Shown: positions 1-4,775 of the stretch, piece by piece
How positions within the stretch are numbered: the first letter of the stretch is position 1
Layout: the number at the start of each line of letters is the position of its first letter
Source: Actinomycetes bacterium
GTDB taxonomy: Bacteria > Actinomycetota > Acidimicrobiia > Acidimicrobiales > Palsa-688
Assembly (NCBI GenBank): GCA_021827225.1
Contig: JAKAXG010000376.1
Location: forward strand, 1-5,183
DNA length: 5,183 nucleotides
Direction of reading: 5' to 3'
Program-made: the position numbers and the translations under genes
Notes under the pieces: generated by a model
Seen by the model: the letters and a program-made list of their open reading frames with translations, nothing else
Databases searched by the model: none
What the model was told of the DNA's origin: nothing

Positions 1-213
1 GACGCCCACCACCCGGACCCGAGCGTGGCCTTCGCCCTGTCCCGCCTGGCCGAGGGCCCGACCACGCCGACGCCCATCGGGGTGTTCAGGGCCGTCGAGC
101 GAGCGGACTACGGCAGCCTGGTCAACCACCAGCTGGCGGCCGCCGCCGAAGCCAAGGGACCCGGGGACCTGGCCGCGCTCCTGGCCTCGGGGTCGACCTG
201 GACCGTCGGCTGA
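1..213 (+). CDS. korB: 2-oxoacid:ferredoxin oxidoreductase beta subunit, C-terminal end (5'-truncated by window)
   Basis: The reading frame is open from base 1 and ends at TGA 211-213, giving the last 70 residues. The segment AFALSRLAEGPTTPTPIGVF, the following residues RAVERADY, and the terminal STWTVG match, from memory, the C-terminus of actinobacterial KorB-type beta subunits. These cytoplasmic enzymes decarboxylate 2-oxoglutarate or a related 2-oxoacid to the acyl-CoA, passing electrons to ferredoxin. The beta subunit carries thiamine diphosphate and an iron-sulfur cluster, but those sites lie upstream of the window and cannot be checked. The alpha subunit (korA) would be expected just upstream. 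A strong hairpin terminator follows the stop, so this is the last gene of its operon. Substrate (2-oxoglutarate versus pyruvate) cannot be decided from this fragment. Confidence 0.85.
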   Translation, partial: DAHHPDPSVAFALSRLAEGPTTPTPIGVFRAVERADYGSLVNHQLAAAAEAKGPGDLAALLASGSTWTVG

Positions 214-230
214 GCGCCTGATCGAAGCGG

Positions 231-268
231 AAGGACCCGGTCGGTCGCACAGACCGGCCGGGTCCTTT
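231..268 (+). terminator. Intrinsic terminator of the korB operon
   Basis: A 16-bp stem (231-246 with 252-267) has one U-G wobble (241/257) and a 5-base loop, GCACA. The left arm begins AAGGACCCGG and the right arm ends CCGGGTCCTT. A short T run (266-268) closes it. It starts 17 bases after the korB stop codon. The left foot is AA-rich, so the structure is near-symmetrical and might also stop minus-strand readthrough from the convergent DUF1015 gene. Confidence 0.85.
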
Positions 269-303
269 CGCGCCAGTCCTGTTCGGGGCACCACAGCGCA
301 GCA

Positions 304-335
304 GGGCCGCCACCGTGCGGTGACGATGGCGGCCC
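304..335. other. Second inverted repeat in the convergent intergenic region
   Basis: GGGCCGCCA (304-312) pairs perfectly over 9 bp with TGGCGGCCC (327-335), with a 14-base loop. The loop region can instead form a small CACC/GGTG stem (311-314 with 319-322). No T tract follows on either strand, so it is not a classical intrinsic terminator. It may be a back-up or Rho-linked structure, or chance in GC-rich DNA. Confidence 0.35.
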
Positions 336-377
336 CGGCATCCGGGCGGGCTGAGGAGGCGCCAACCCGAAAACTGA

Positions 378-411
378 TCTCGGCACCAGATACTGGCCCA
401 CTAAGCCGAGA
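378..411. other. Nested hairpin in an AT-richer intergenic patch
   Basis: TCTCGGC (378-384) pairs with GCCGAGA (405-411) over 7 bp. Inside it CCAG (386-389) pairs with CTGG (393-396) around a 3-base loop. The surrounding 371-450 stretch is 39 of 80 bases G or C by my count, well below the flanking genes. No T tract adjoins the stem and no coding sequence is credible here. Function unknown. Confidence 0.3.
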
Positions 412-438
412 AGTTGCTGAGAGGTTACTGAGAAGAAC
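406..438. repeat. Three-copy 11-bp imperfect tandem repeat
   Basis: Three consecutive 11-base units are visible: CCGAGAAGTTG (406-416), CTGAGAGGTTA (417-427) and CTGAGAAGAAC (428-438). Units 1 and 2 each differ from the consensus CTGAGAAGTTA at two or fewer positions; unit 3 diverges in its last three bases. The repeats lie between the converging korB and DUF1015 genes, immediately beyond the DUF1015 terminator. The period is close to one helical turn. No function can be assigned. Confidence 0.5.
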
Positions 439-441
439 CGG

Positions 442-472
442 AAAAAGGAAGGGCGCCGCTCAGCCGAGCAGC
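442..472 (-). terminator. Probable intrinsic terminator of the DUF1015 gene, overlapping its stop codon
   Basis: Read on the minus strand, GCTGCTC (472-466) pairs with GAGCGGC (461-455), with one G-U wobble and a GGCT loop. Four bases later comes the pyrimidine run TTCCTTTTTC (451-442, within one base). The stem uses the last codons and the TGA (462-460) of the DUF1015 gene. The stem is only 7 bp, so strength is uncertain, but the T-rich run is exceptional in this GC-rich window. Confidence 0.5.
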
Positions 473-1674
473 TCCCGGACGACCATGCCGGTACGCGGCT
501 TGGGCCAGAAGAAGGTGGTCTTCGGAGGCATCCGTACCCCGCCCCGGCTGATGGCGGCTATCTGGGCCACCGTCGCCGGTCGCAACAGGACGGCGGCGCT
601 GGCGGAGCGGCCCGCCACCGCCGCTGCGCAGTTGTCCCAGCCGTGCTGGTAGAGCACCTGGTGCGCCGGCAGGTCGGCCCGGGCCACGTCCAGGCGGCTG
701 CTGTCGAGGTCGTGCGTGGCCGCCTCGCTGACCGCGGCGCGGGGCCGGGCCAGCCACACCTGGTCCGGGGTGAGCACGGCCAGGGCCCCGGCGTCGTCCA
801 TGCGCTCCAGGATGGTGCGGTCCACCGGGCCGGTCGGGGTCACGTCGAACCACTTGCCGAGGGCCTCGGCCAGGTCGAACCCGGCCGGCAGGCCGACCAT
901 CAACCGGTGGATGGCCTGCACGGTGAGCTGCTCGTCGCTGAGCTCCACCACCAGGGTCATCACCGCGTCGTCGTCGACCGCCGCCGCCCCGGCGGCGGCC
1001 CGCTCCGCCCGGTAGTTGAGGGCCGTCTCGAACCGGTGGTGGCCGTCGGCGATCAGCACCGGCTGGCTCTCCACCGCCGCCCGGATGGCGGCCAGCCGTT
1101 CCGGTTCGGAGATGGGCCACAGCTCGTGCACGATGCCGTCCTCGTCGGTGGCCCGCTCCAGGGGATGGGCGGGAACGGCGATATGACCGCTCAGGCCGGT
1201 GCCCGGGGAGAGGCCCCAGATGGGTGACAGGTTCGCCCGGGTGGCCCGGAGGAGCTCGAGCCGGTCGGTCTTGGCCTTGGGGGTGGTCTCCTCGTGCGGC
1301 AGGATCCCCTCGCCCGGCGGCTCCAGCCCCAGGGCGCCGATGACCCCCACCGTGGACGCCGCCCGGCCGGCCGGATCGGTGTAGGACATGCGGTAGCCGT
1401 AGAAGCACGCAGCGGCGTCACGGTGCAGGACGCCCCCGTCCCGCCAGGCGTCGAGGAGCATCCGGGCCCGTTCGTAGCGGTCACCGGTGCCGGGACGCCC
1501 GTCCTCCTGGGGCAGCTCCAGGCGGACGATGTTCGACGGGCTACGGGCCTCCAGAGCCTGGCGCTGACTCTCGGAGATGACATCGTAGGGGGGGCACACG
1601 ACGTCGTCGAGCGAGCGAATGTGCGACGGGGAGTATCGCAGTCCGGGGAAGGGTTCGAATCGGGGCACGGTCAT
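460..1674 (-). CDS. DUF1015 family protein, function unproven
   Basis: The 404-residue product has the landmarks of the DUF1015 family at nearly full length: FEPFPGLRYSP near the N-terminus, CPPYDVI (27-33), ILPHEETTPKAKTDRL (124-139) followed by LLRATRANLSPIW, IADGHHRFETALNYR (208-222), and the C-terminal MPPKTTFFWPK (382-392). The DGHHR motif and the PHE..K..R segment are the most conserved and may form an active site. There is no signal peptide or membrane segment, so it should be cytoplasmic. In other bacteria this family is often encoded beside serA and serC, which hints at serine metabolism, but no such genes are here. The ATG at 1674 gives the family's usual N-terminus. The frame stays open to 1956, but that extension would run antisense into the HAD gene. 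No clear Shine-Dalgarno sequence precedes the ATG. It is a single-gene unit, convergent with korB and divergent from the phosphatase cluster. Confidence 0.9.
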   Translation of the reverse strand: MTVPRFEPFPGLRYSPSHIRSLDDVVCPPYDVISESQRQALEARSPSNIVRLELPQEDGRPGTGDRYERARMLLDAWRDGGVLHRDAAACFYGYRMSYTDPAGRAASTVGVIGALGLEPPGEGILPHEETTPKAKTDRLELLRATRANLSPIWGLSPGTGLSGHIAVPAHPLERATDEDGIVHELWPISEPERLAAIRAAVESQPVLIADGHHRFETALNYRAERAAAGAAAVDDDAVMTLVVELSDEQLTVQAIHRLMVGLPAGFDLAEALGKWFDVTPTGPVDRTILERMDDAGALAVLTPDQVWLARPRAAVSEAATHDLDSSRLDVARADLPAHQVLYQHGWDNCAAAVAGRSASAAVLLRPATVAQIAAISRGGVRMPPKTTFFWPKPRTGMVVRELLG

Positions 1675-1756
1675 TGCGTAGCAGATGGGCGGGGGCCGGG
1701 CTGCTGGCAGGAGCCCAGGGGTACCAGCGGTGGCTGTGGGTAGCAGACTGGGCGTC
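1675..1756. promoter_or_regulatory. Divergent spacer between the DUF1015 gene and the HAD-tlyA-nadK-recN cluster
   Basis: These 82 bases must hold the promoter or promoters for both directions unless those lie within the genes. I see no consensus -35/-10 pair. A weak -10-like CAGACT (1744-1749) sits 7 bases before the HAD ATG, a spacing that would suit a leaderless transcript. A short direct repeat, GTAGCAGA, occurs at 1678-1685 and 1740-1747, each followed by TGGGCG (with one extra C in the second copy). A 5-bp stem GGGCT/AGCCC (1698-1702 with 1712-1716) is also present. None of these is strong evidence. Confidence 0.4.
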
Positions 1757-2518
1757 ATGCTCTGGGTGTTCGATCTCGACGGAGTCGTCTGGCTGGCCGG
1801 GCAGGCCATCCCCGGAGCGGCCGGGGCGGTGGACCGGCTGCGCCGCCGGGGTGACCGGGTGGTGTTCGTGACCAACAACTCGGGGCCGACCGTCTCGCAG
1901 TACGTGGCCCGCCTGGGGCGGGCCGGCATCGAGGTGGCCCCCGACGAGCTGGCCACCTCCTCGCAGGCGGCCGCCTCCCTGGTGAAGCCCGGAACCCGCG
2001 TCGCCTACGTCGGCGGGGACGGCGTCGGGGAGGCGCTGGAGGCCCGCGGCGCCGAGATCGTCGCCGCCGACAACGATCCCGACGCGGTGGTCGTCGGTCG
2101 CAGCCTCGAGATCGACTTCGCCACCCTGGCGGCGGCCGCCCGGGCCATCCGGGACGGCGCCCGCTTCGTCGCCACCAACACCGATGCCACCTTCCCGACC
2201 CCGACCGGGCCCGAGCCGGGCGCGGGAGCCCTGATCGCCTATCTGGAGGTGGGATCCGGGCGCCGGGCGGAGGTCGCCGGCAAGCCGGAGGCGGCCATGG
2301 CGGACCTGGTCCGCGGCCGTTACGGCCAGCCCGACCTGGTGGTAGGCGACCGGGCCGAGACCGACGGGGCGTTCGCCCAGCGCATCGGCGCCCCCTTCGC
2401 CCTGGTGCTCACCGGGGTCACCAGCCGCGCCGATCTGCCCGTCAGCCCGCCTCCGGCGCTGGTCGAGGAGGACCTGGCGACGGTGGTCGAACGGCGCCTG
2501 GCCACCCTCGGGGACTAG
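1757..2518 (+). CDS. HAD-IIA family phosphatase (NagD-like; Rv1692-type glycerol-3-phosphate phosphatase position)
   Basis: The 253-residue protein shows all four HAD motifs. Motif I is FDLDGVVW, with nucleophile Asp6 and acid/base Asp8. Motif II is FVTNNSGPT (Asn40, Asn41, Ser42). Motif III is the lysine of AGKPEAA (Lys176). Motif IV is VVGDRAETD, with metal-binding Asp198 and Asp203. The C2-type cap lies between motifs II and III, as in subclass IIA. Such cytoplasmic Mg-dependent enzymes dephosphorylate small phosphometabolites. The M. tuberculosis gene at this position, Rv1692, is a D-glycerol-3-phosphate phosphatase recycling glycerophospholipid head groups, so that is the leading guess for the substrate; 2-phosphoglycolate or a nucleotide are alternatives. 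Rv1692 is about 100 residues longer, so this protein lacks its C-terminal extension. ATG 1757 places motif I at the usual distance from the start; a GTG at 1736 is in frame but less likely. No good Shine-Dalgarno sequence precedes it. It is the first gene of the plus-strand cluster. Confidence 0.9.
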   Translation: MLWVFDLDGVVWLAGQAIPGAAGAVDRLRRRGDRVVFVTNNSGPTVSQYVARLGRAGIEVAPDELATSSQAAASLVKPGTRVAYVGGDGVGEALEARGAEIVAADNDPDAVVVGRSLEIDFATLAAAARAIRDGARFVATNTDATFPTPTGPEPGAGALIAYLEVGSGRRAEVAGKPEAAMADLVRGRYGQPDLVVGDRAETDGAFAQRIGAPFALVLTGVTSRADLPVSPPPALVEEDLATVVERRLATLGD

Positions 2519-2529
2519 TCACGGCAGGT

Positions 2530-2535
2530 TATGAT
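2530..2535 (+). promoter_or_regulatory. Probable -10 box (TATGAT) for a leaderless internal promoter
   Basis: TATGAT differs from the consensus TATAAT at one base and ends 5 bases before the ATG at 2541. With the usual 6-7 base offset the transcript would start at or next to the A of that ATG. No convincing -35 hexamer lies 16-18 bases upstream, which is common for actinobacterial leaderless promoters. The gene it precedes has no Shine-Dalgarno sequence at normal spacing, which agrees with leaderless translation. It sits in the 22-base gap between the HAD and phasin-like genes. Confidence 0.6.
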
Positions 2536-2540
2536 GAAGC

Positions 2541-3074
2541 ATGGCACGCGATGACAGGTTGAAGAAGGTTCAGGGCGTCGGAGCCGACTTCTTGGAGACG
2601 GCCCGGGCTCGCGCCGAGGAGTTCCTGCGGGAACTCTCCCGCGCCGGCGGGGACACCCAGGAACGGGCGCAGGGCGCCCTGGACGACCTGGTCGAGGGTG
2701 GCCGCAAGGGGACCGAGCAGCTGGTGAGTGTCATCCGCCGGGAGATCACCACCCAGCTCAGCCTGCTGGGTCTGGCCACCAAGGACGACCTGGCTGAGCT
2801 GGAACGACGCCTGTCCAGCCGGGTCACCGCCGCCGAGACCACCGCGGCGCGCAGTGCGGCGGAGAGCAACGTGGCCAAGACCGCGGCGCGCTCCGCCCGC
2901 GCCAGCGGCGCCACCACCCCGGCCCCCGCCACCTCCGGCACGGCCCGGCGCACCGCCGCCCGCAAGACCGCCGAAGCCGCCAAGACGACCGCGGAGAAGA
3001 CCGGGGTCGCCAAGACCGCCGCCCGCAAGAGCCCCGCCAAGAAGGCCGCCGCCACCAAGAAGCCGGCGGGCTAG
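2541..3074 (+). CDS. Phasin-like protein with histone H1-like Lys/Ala-rich tail
   Basis: The 177-residue product has two parts. Residues 1-100 are charged and predicted largely helical or coiled-coil (FLETARARAEEFLRELSRAG; later VSVIRREITTQLSLLGLATK). The LGLATKDDLAELERRL segment (76-91) resembles the LG-PT-K-E-L-coiled-coil signature of the phasin/PhaF superfamily. Residues 101-177 are low-complexity, rich in Ala, Lys, Arg, Thr and Pro, with VAKTAAR at 111-117 and again at 157-163 and the H1-like run SPAKKAAATKK (164-174). This two-part plan is that of Pseudomonas PhaF, which links polyhydroxyalkanoate granules to the nucleoid; mycobacterial HBHA has a superficially similar Lys-rich tail. 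No signal peptide or membrane segment is seen. The likely role is DNA or polyanion binding, perhaps granule or nucleoid organisation, but no polyhydroxyalkanoate gene is nearby. It takes the place of the small gene Rv1693 in the conserved actinobacterial order. The ATG is positioned by the -10 box just upstream. Confidence 0.75.
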   Translation: MARDDRLKKVQGVGADFLETARARAEEFLRELSRAGGDTQERAQGALDDLVEGGRKGTEQLVSVIRREITTQLSLLGLATKDDLAELERRLSSRVTAAETTAARSAAESNVAKTAARSARASGATTPAPATSGTARRTAARKTAEAAKTTAEKTGVAKTAARKSPAKKAAATKKPAG

Positions 3075-3089
3075 ACACCCGGGCCCGCC
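3065..3089 (+). promoter_or_regulatory. GC hairpin over the phasin-like stop codon and just before the tlyA start
   Basis: GGCGGGC (3065-3071) pairs perfectly with GCCCGCC (3083-3089), all G-C pairs, around an 11-base loop that contains the TAG stop (3072-3074). It ends 2 bases before the GTG of tlyA and covers the region where a ribosome binding site would lie. There is no T tract, so it is not an intrinsic terminator. Translational coupling is possible: a ribosome finishing the upstream gene would melt the stem. Confidence 0.4.
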
Positions 3090-3091
3090 AG

Positions 3092-3910
3092 GTGAGGCGC
3101 CGCCTCGACGCCGAGCTGGTCCGCCGGCGGCTGGCCGACAGCCGGGCCCAGGCGGCCCGGCTCATCGAGTCGGGACAGGTTCTCGTCGGCGGGGCCCCCG
3201 CCGACAAACCGGCCCGGCTGGTCTCGCCGGACGAGCCGCTGCGCCTGGCCGGCCCGCCCCCCCGTTACGTCAGCCGGGGCGGCGACAAGCTGGAGGCCGC
3301 CCTCCGGTACTTCGCTATCCCCGTCACCGGGCGGGCCGCCCTCGACGCCGGCGCCTCCACCGGAGGCTTCACCGACTGCCTGCTGCAGGCCGGCGCGTCG
3401 GGGGTGGTGGCGGTGGACGTGGGCCGCGGCCAGCTGCACGAGAGGCTCCGGCGCGATCCCCGCGTGGAGGTCCACGAGCGGACCGATATCAGGGCCTTCT
3501 CGGCCACTTGCGCCGCCCGTTTCGATCTGGTGGTGGCCGACCTGTCGTTCATCTCCCTGCGTACGGTGGCCGATGCCCTCACCGCCCTGGCCGCGCCCGG
3601 GGCGGATCTGGTCGTCCTGATCAAGCCCCAGTTCGAGGCGGGAAGAGCCGAGGCCTCCCGGGGCCGGGGGGTGATCCGGGACCCGGCGGTGTGGCGACGG
3701 GCGGTCGAGGACTCGATTACCGCGCTGGAGTCGTCGGGAGCGGCCAATATGGGGGTCATGGTCTCGCCGTTGCGCGGCGCCGACGGCAACGTCGAGTTTC
3801 TCGCCTACTTCAACGTCGGAGGTTCGGGCACCGTCGCGCCGCGCCCCGACGCGTCGGTCGACGCCGCTCTGGCGGCCGCCGGCGCCGCCGCCAGCCGGGG
3901 TGGGGACTGA
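3092..3910 (+). CDS. tlyA: TlyA-type rRNA (cytidine-2'-O)-methyltransferase
   Basis: The 272-residue product is full length for TlyA. An S4 RNA-binding domain covers about residues 4-55 (LDAELVRRRLADSRAQAARL and on through the GQVLVGG turn). A FtsJ-like Rossmann methyltransferase domain follows, with SAM-binding motif LDAGASTGGFTD (84-95), DLVVADLSFISL (145-156), LIKPQFEAG (177-185) and GNVEFL (232-237). The K-D-K-E tetrad is present as Lys66, Asp150, Lys178 and Glu235. In M. tuberculosis TlyA methylates C1409 of 16S and C1920 of 23S rRNA using S-adenosylmethionine, and its loss gives capreomycin and viomycin resistance. The interdomain linker reads PRYVSRGG where M. tuberculosis has RAWV before SRG. 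About 30 Ala/Gly-rich residues extend past the catalytic core. GTG 3092 is the only start that keeps the S4 domain intact; no good Shine-Dalgarno sequence precedes it. The gene lies 17 bases after the phasin-like gene and 3 before nadK. Confidence 0.95.
   Translation: MRRRLDAELVRRRLADSRAQAARLIESGQVLVGGAPADKPARLVSPDEPLRLAGPPPRYVSRGGDKLEAALRYFAIPVTGRAALDAGASTGGFTDCLLQAGASGVVAVDVGRGQLHERLRRDPRVEVHERTDIRAFSATCAARFDLVVADLSFISLRTVADALTALAAPGADLVVLIKPQFEAGRAEASRGRGVIRDPAVWRRAVEDSITALESSGAANMGVMVSPLRGADGNVEFLAYFNVGGSGTVAPRPDASVDAALAAAGAAASRGGD
3902..3906 (+). promoter_or_regulatory. Ribosome binding site-like GGGGA for nadK
   Basis: GGGGA ends 7 bases before the GTG at 3914 and lies inside the last codons of tlyA. 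It is a partial match to the anti-Shine-Dalgarno complement. With only 3 bases between the tlyA stop and the nadK start, translation of the two is probably coupled. Confidence 0.4.
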
Positions 3911-3913
3911 CCG

Positions 3914-4771
3914 GTGGCCAACATCGGATTCGTGGTCCACACCCAGCGGGAAGGGGCCAGGCTGCTGGCCAAGGAGACCGCGGAGTGGTTGGAGGAGCAG
4001 GGACACCGGGCCGTCATCCTGCCCCCCGAGGGCGCCGACGGGGCCTCCATGGCGCCGCCCCTCGACGAGCAGCTGGACCTGGCGGTGAGCCTGGGCGGTG
4101 ACGGCACCATGCTGCGCACCGTGGATCTGGTGTGCGGCCAGGCCGTGCCGGTGCTGGGGGTGAACCTCGGGCATCTGGGCTACCTGACGGTCGTCGAGCC
4201 GTCCGGCCTCCGGCCGGCCCTCAGCCGGTTCCTGGCCGGCGACTACCGGGTGGAAGCCCGCATGACCCTCGACATCACCGTCACCGGGGCGGGCGACGGC
4301 TCCACCGGCGAGCCTCCGGTGGTCGACCGCAGCGCCCTCAACGACGTGGTCCTCCAGCGCCGGGAGGTGGGCCACACCATGCATACCGAGGTGGCGGTCA
4401 ACGACATCCCGTTCCTGTCGTTCGCGTCGGACTCGCTGATCCTGGCCACCCCCACCGGCTCCACCGCCTACAACCTCTCGGCGAGAGGCCCGATCGTCTC
4501 GCCCCACGCCCGGGTGTCGATCCTCACGCCCGTCGCCCCCCACATGCTCTTCGACCGGTCGCTGGTGCTCGACGCCGACGAGGCGGTGTCGATAACCGTC
4601 ACCGGGGAGCATCCCGCCGACCTGGTGGTCGACGGGTGGCTGGCCGCCACCGTGGTCCCCGGCCAGACGGTGCACTGCCGGGAGGGGCACCGCGACGCCC
4701 TGCTCGTCACCTTCCGCGAGCGGGACTTCCACCGGATCCTCAAGTCCAAGTTCAACCTCAAGGACCGCTGA
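3914..4771 (+). CDS. nadK: NAD kinase
   Basis: The 285-residue protein matches the ATP/polyphosphate NAD kinase family over its whole length. It phosphorylates NAD at the 2' position of the adenosine ribose to make NADP in the cytoplasm. Diagnostic motifs are SLGGDGTMLR (59-68, holding the catalytic Asp63), VNLGHLGYL (83-91), the NAD-contacting ALNDVVLQR (141-149) and LATPTGSTAYNLSARGP (177-193). The C-terminal beta-sandwich includes TPVAPHMLFDRSLVL (205-219) and VVDGW (238-242). In the Gly-rich motif most homologues read SAGGP; here it is SARGP, with Arg191 in place of Gly. The second acidic motif is NDVV rather than the commoner NEVV. The GTG start puts the first beta strand (IGFVVH) where the family has it. 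Product lengths of about 290-310 residues are usual. It is the fourth gene of the cluster, between tlyA and recN, as in mycobacteria (Rv1694-Rv1696). Confidence 0.97.
   Translation: MANIGFVVHTQREGARLLAKETAEWLEEQGHRAVILPPEGADGASMAPPLDEQLDLAVSLGGDGTMLRTVDLVCGQAVPVLGVNLGHLGYLTVVEPSGLRPALSRFLAGDYRVEARMTLDITVTGAGDGSTGEPPVVDRSALNDVVLQRREVGHTMHTEVAVNDIPFLSFASDSLILATPTGSTAYNLSARGPIVSPHARVSILTPVAPHMLFDRSLVLDADEAVSITVTGEHPADLVVDGWLAATVVPGQTVHCREGHRDALLVTFRERDFHRILKSKFNLKDR
4760..4764 (+). promoter_or_regulatory. Ribosome binding site-like AAGGA for recN
   Basis: AAGGA lies 11 bases before the ATG at 4776, inside the last codons of nadK. The spacing is a little long but it is the best Shine-Dalgarno match in the cluster. 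It supports ATG 4776 as the start, 4 bases after the nadK stop. Confidence 0.45.
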
Positions 4772-4775
4772 GCGG

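Noticed and set aside
320..652. A 110-codon plus-strand frame across the intergenic region
   Set aside because: More than half lies antisense to the DUF1015 3' end. It has no family resemblance and no ribosome binding site at a sensible distance.
425..1408. A 327-codon minus-strand frame within the DUF1015 gene
   Set aside because: A shifted-frame shadow of the DUF1015 gene; Gly/Arg/Pro-rich and without family motifs.
1652..1668. GGTTCGAATC, which looks like the T-arm of a tRNA
   Set aside because: It encodes residues near PRFEPF at the start of the DUF1015 protein on the other strand. No acceptor stem, anticodon arm or CCA-compatible fold surrounds it.
1675..1956. A 94-residue N-terminal extension of the DUF1015 frame
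   Set aside because: It would cover the divergent spacer and run antisense into the HAD gene. The family's own N-terminus begins at the ATG at 1674.
2728..4101. A 457-codon plus-strand frame rich in Pro, Arg and Gly
   Set aside because: It is the shifted frame of the phasin-like gene, tlyA and the start of nadK, with strongly biased composition and no domain.
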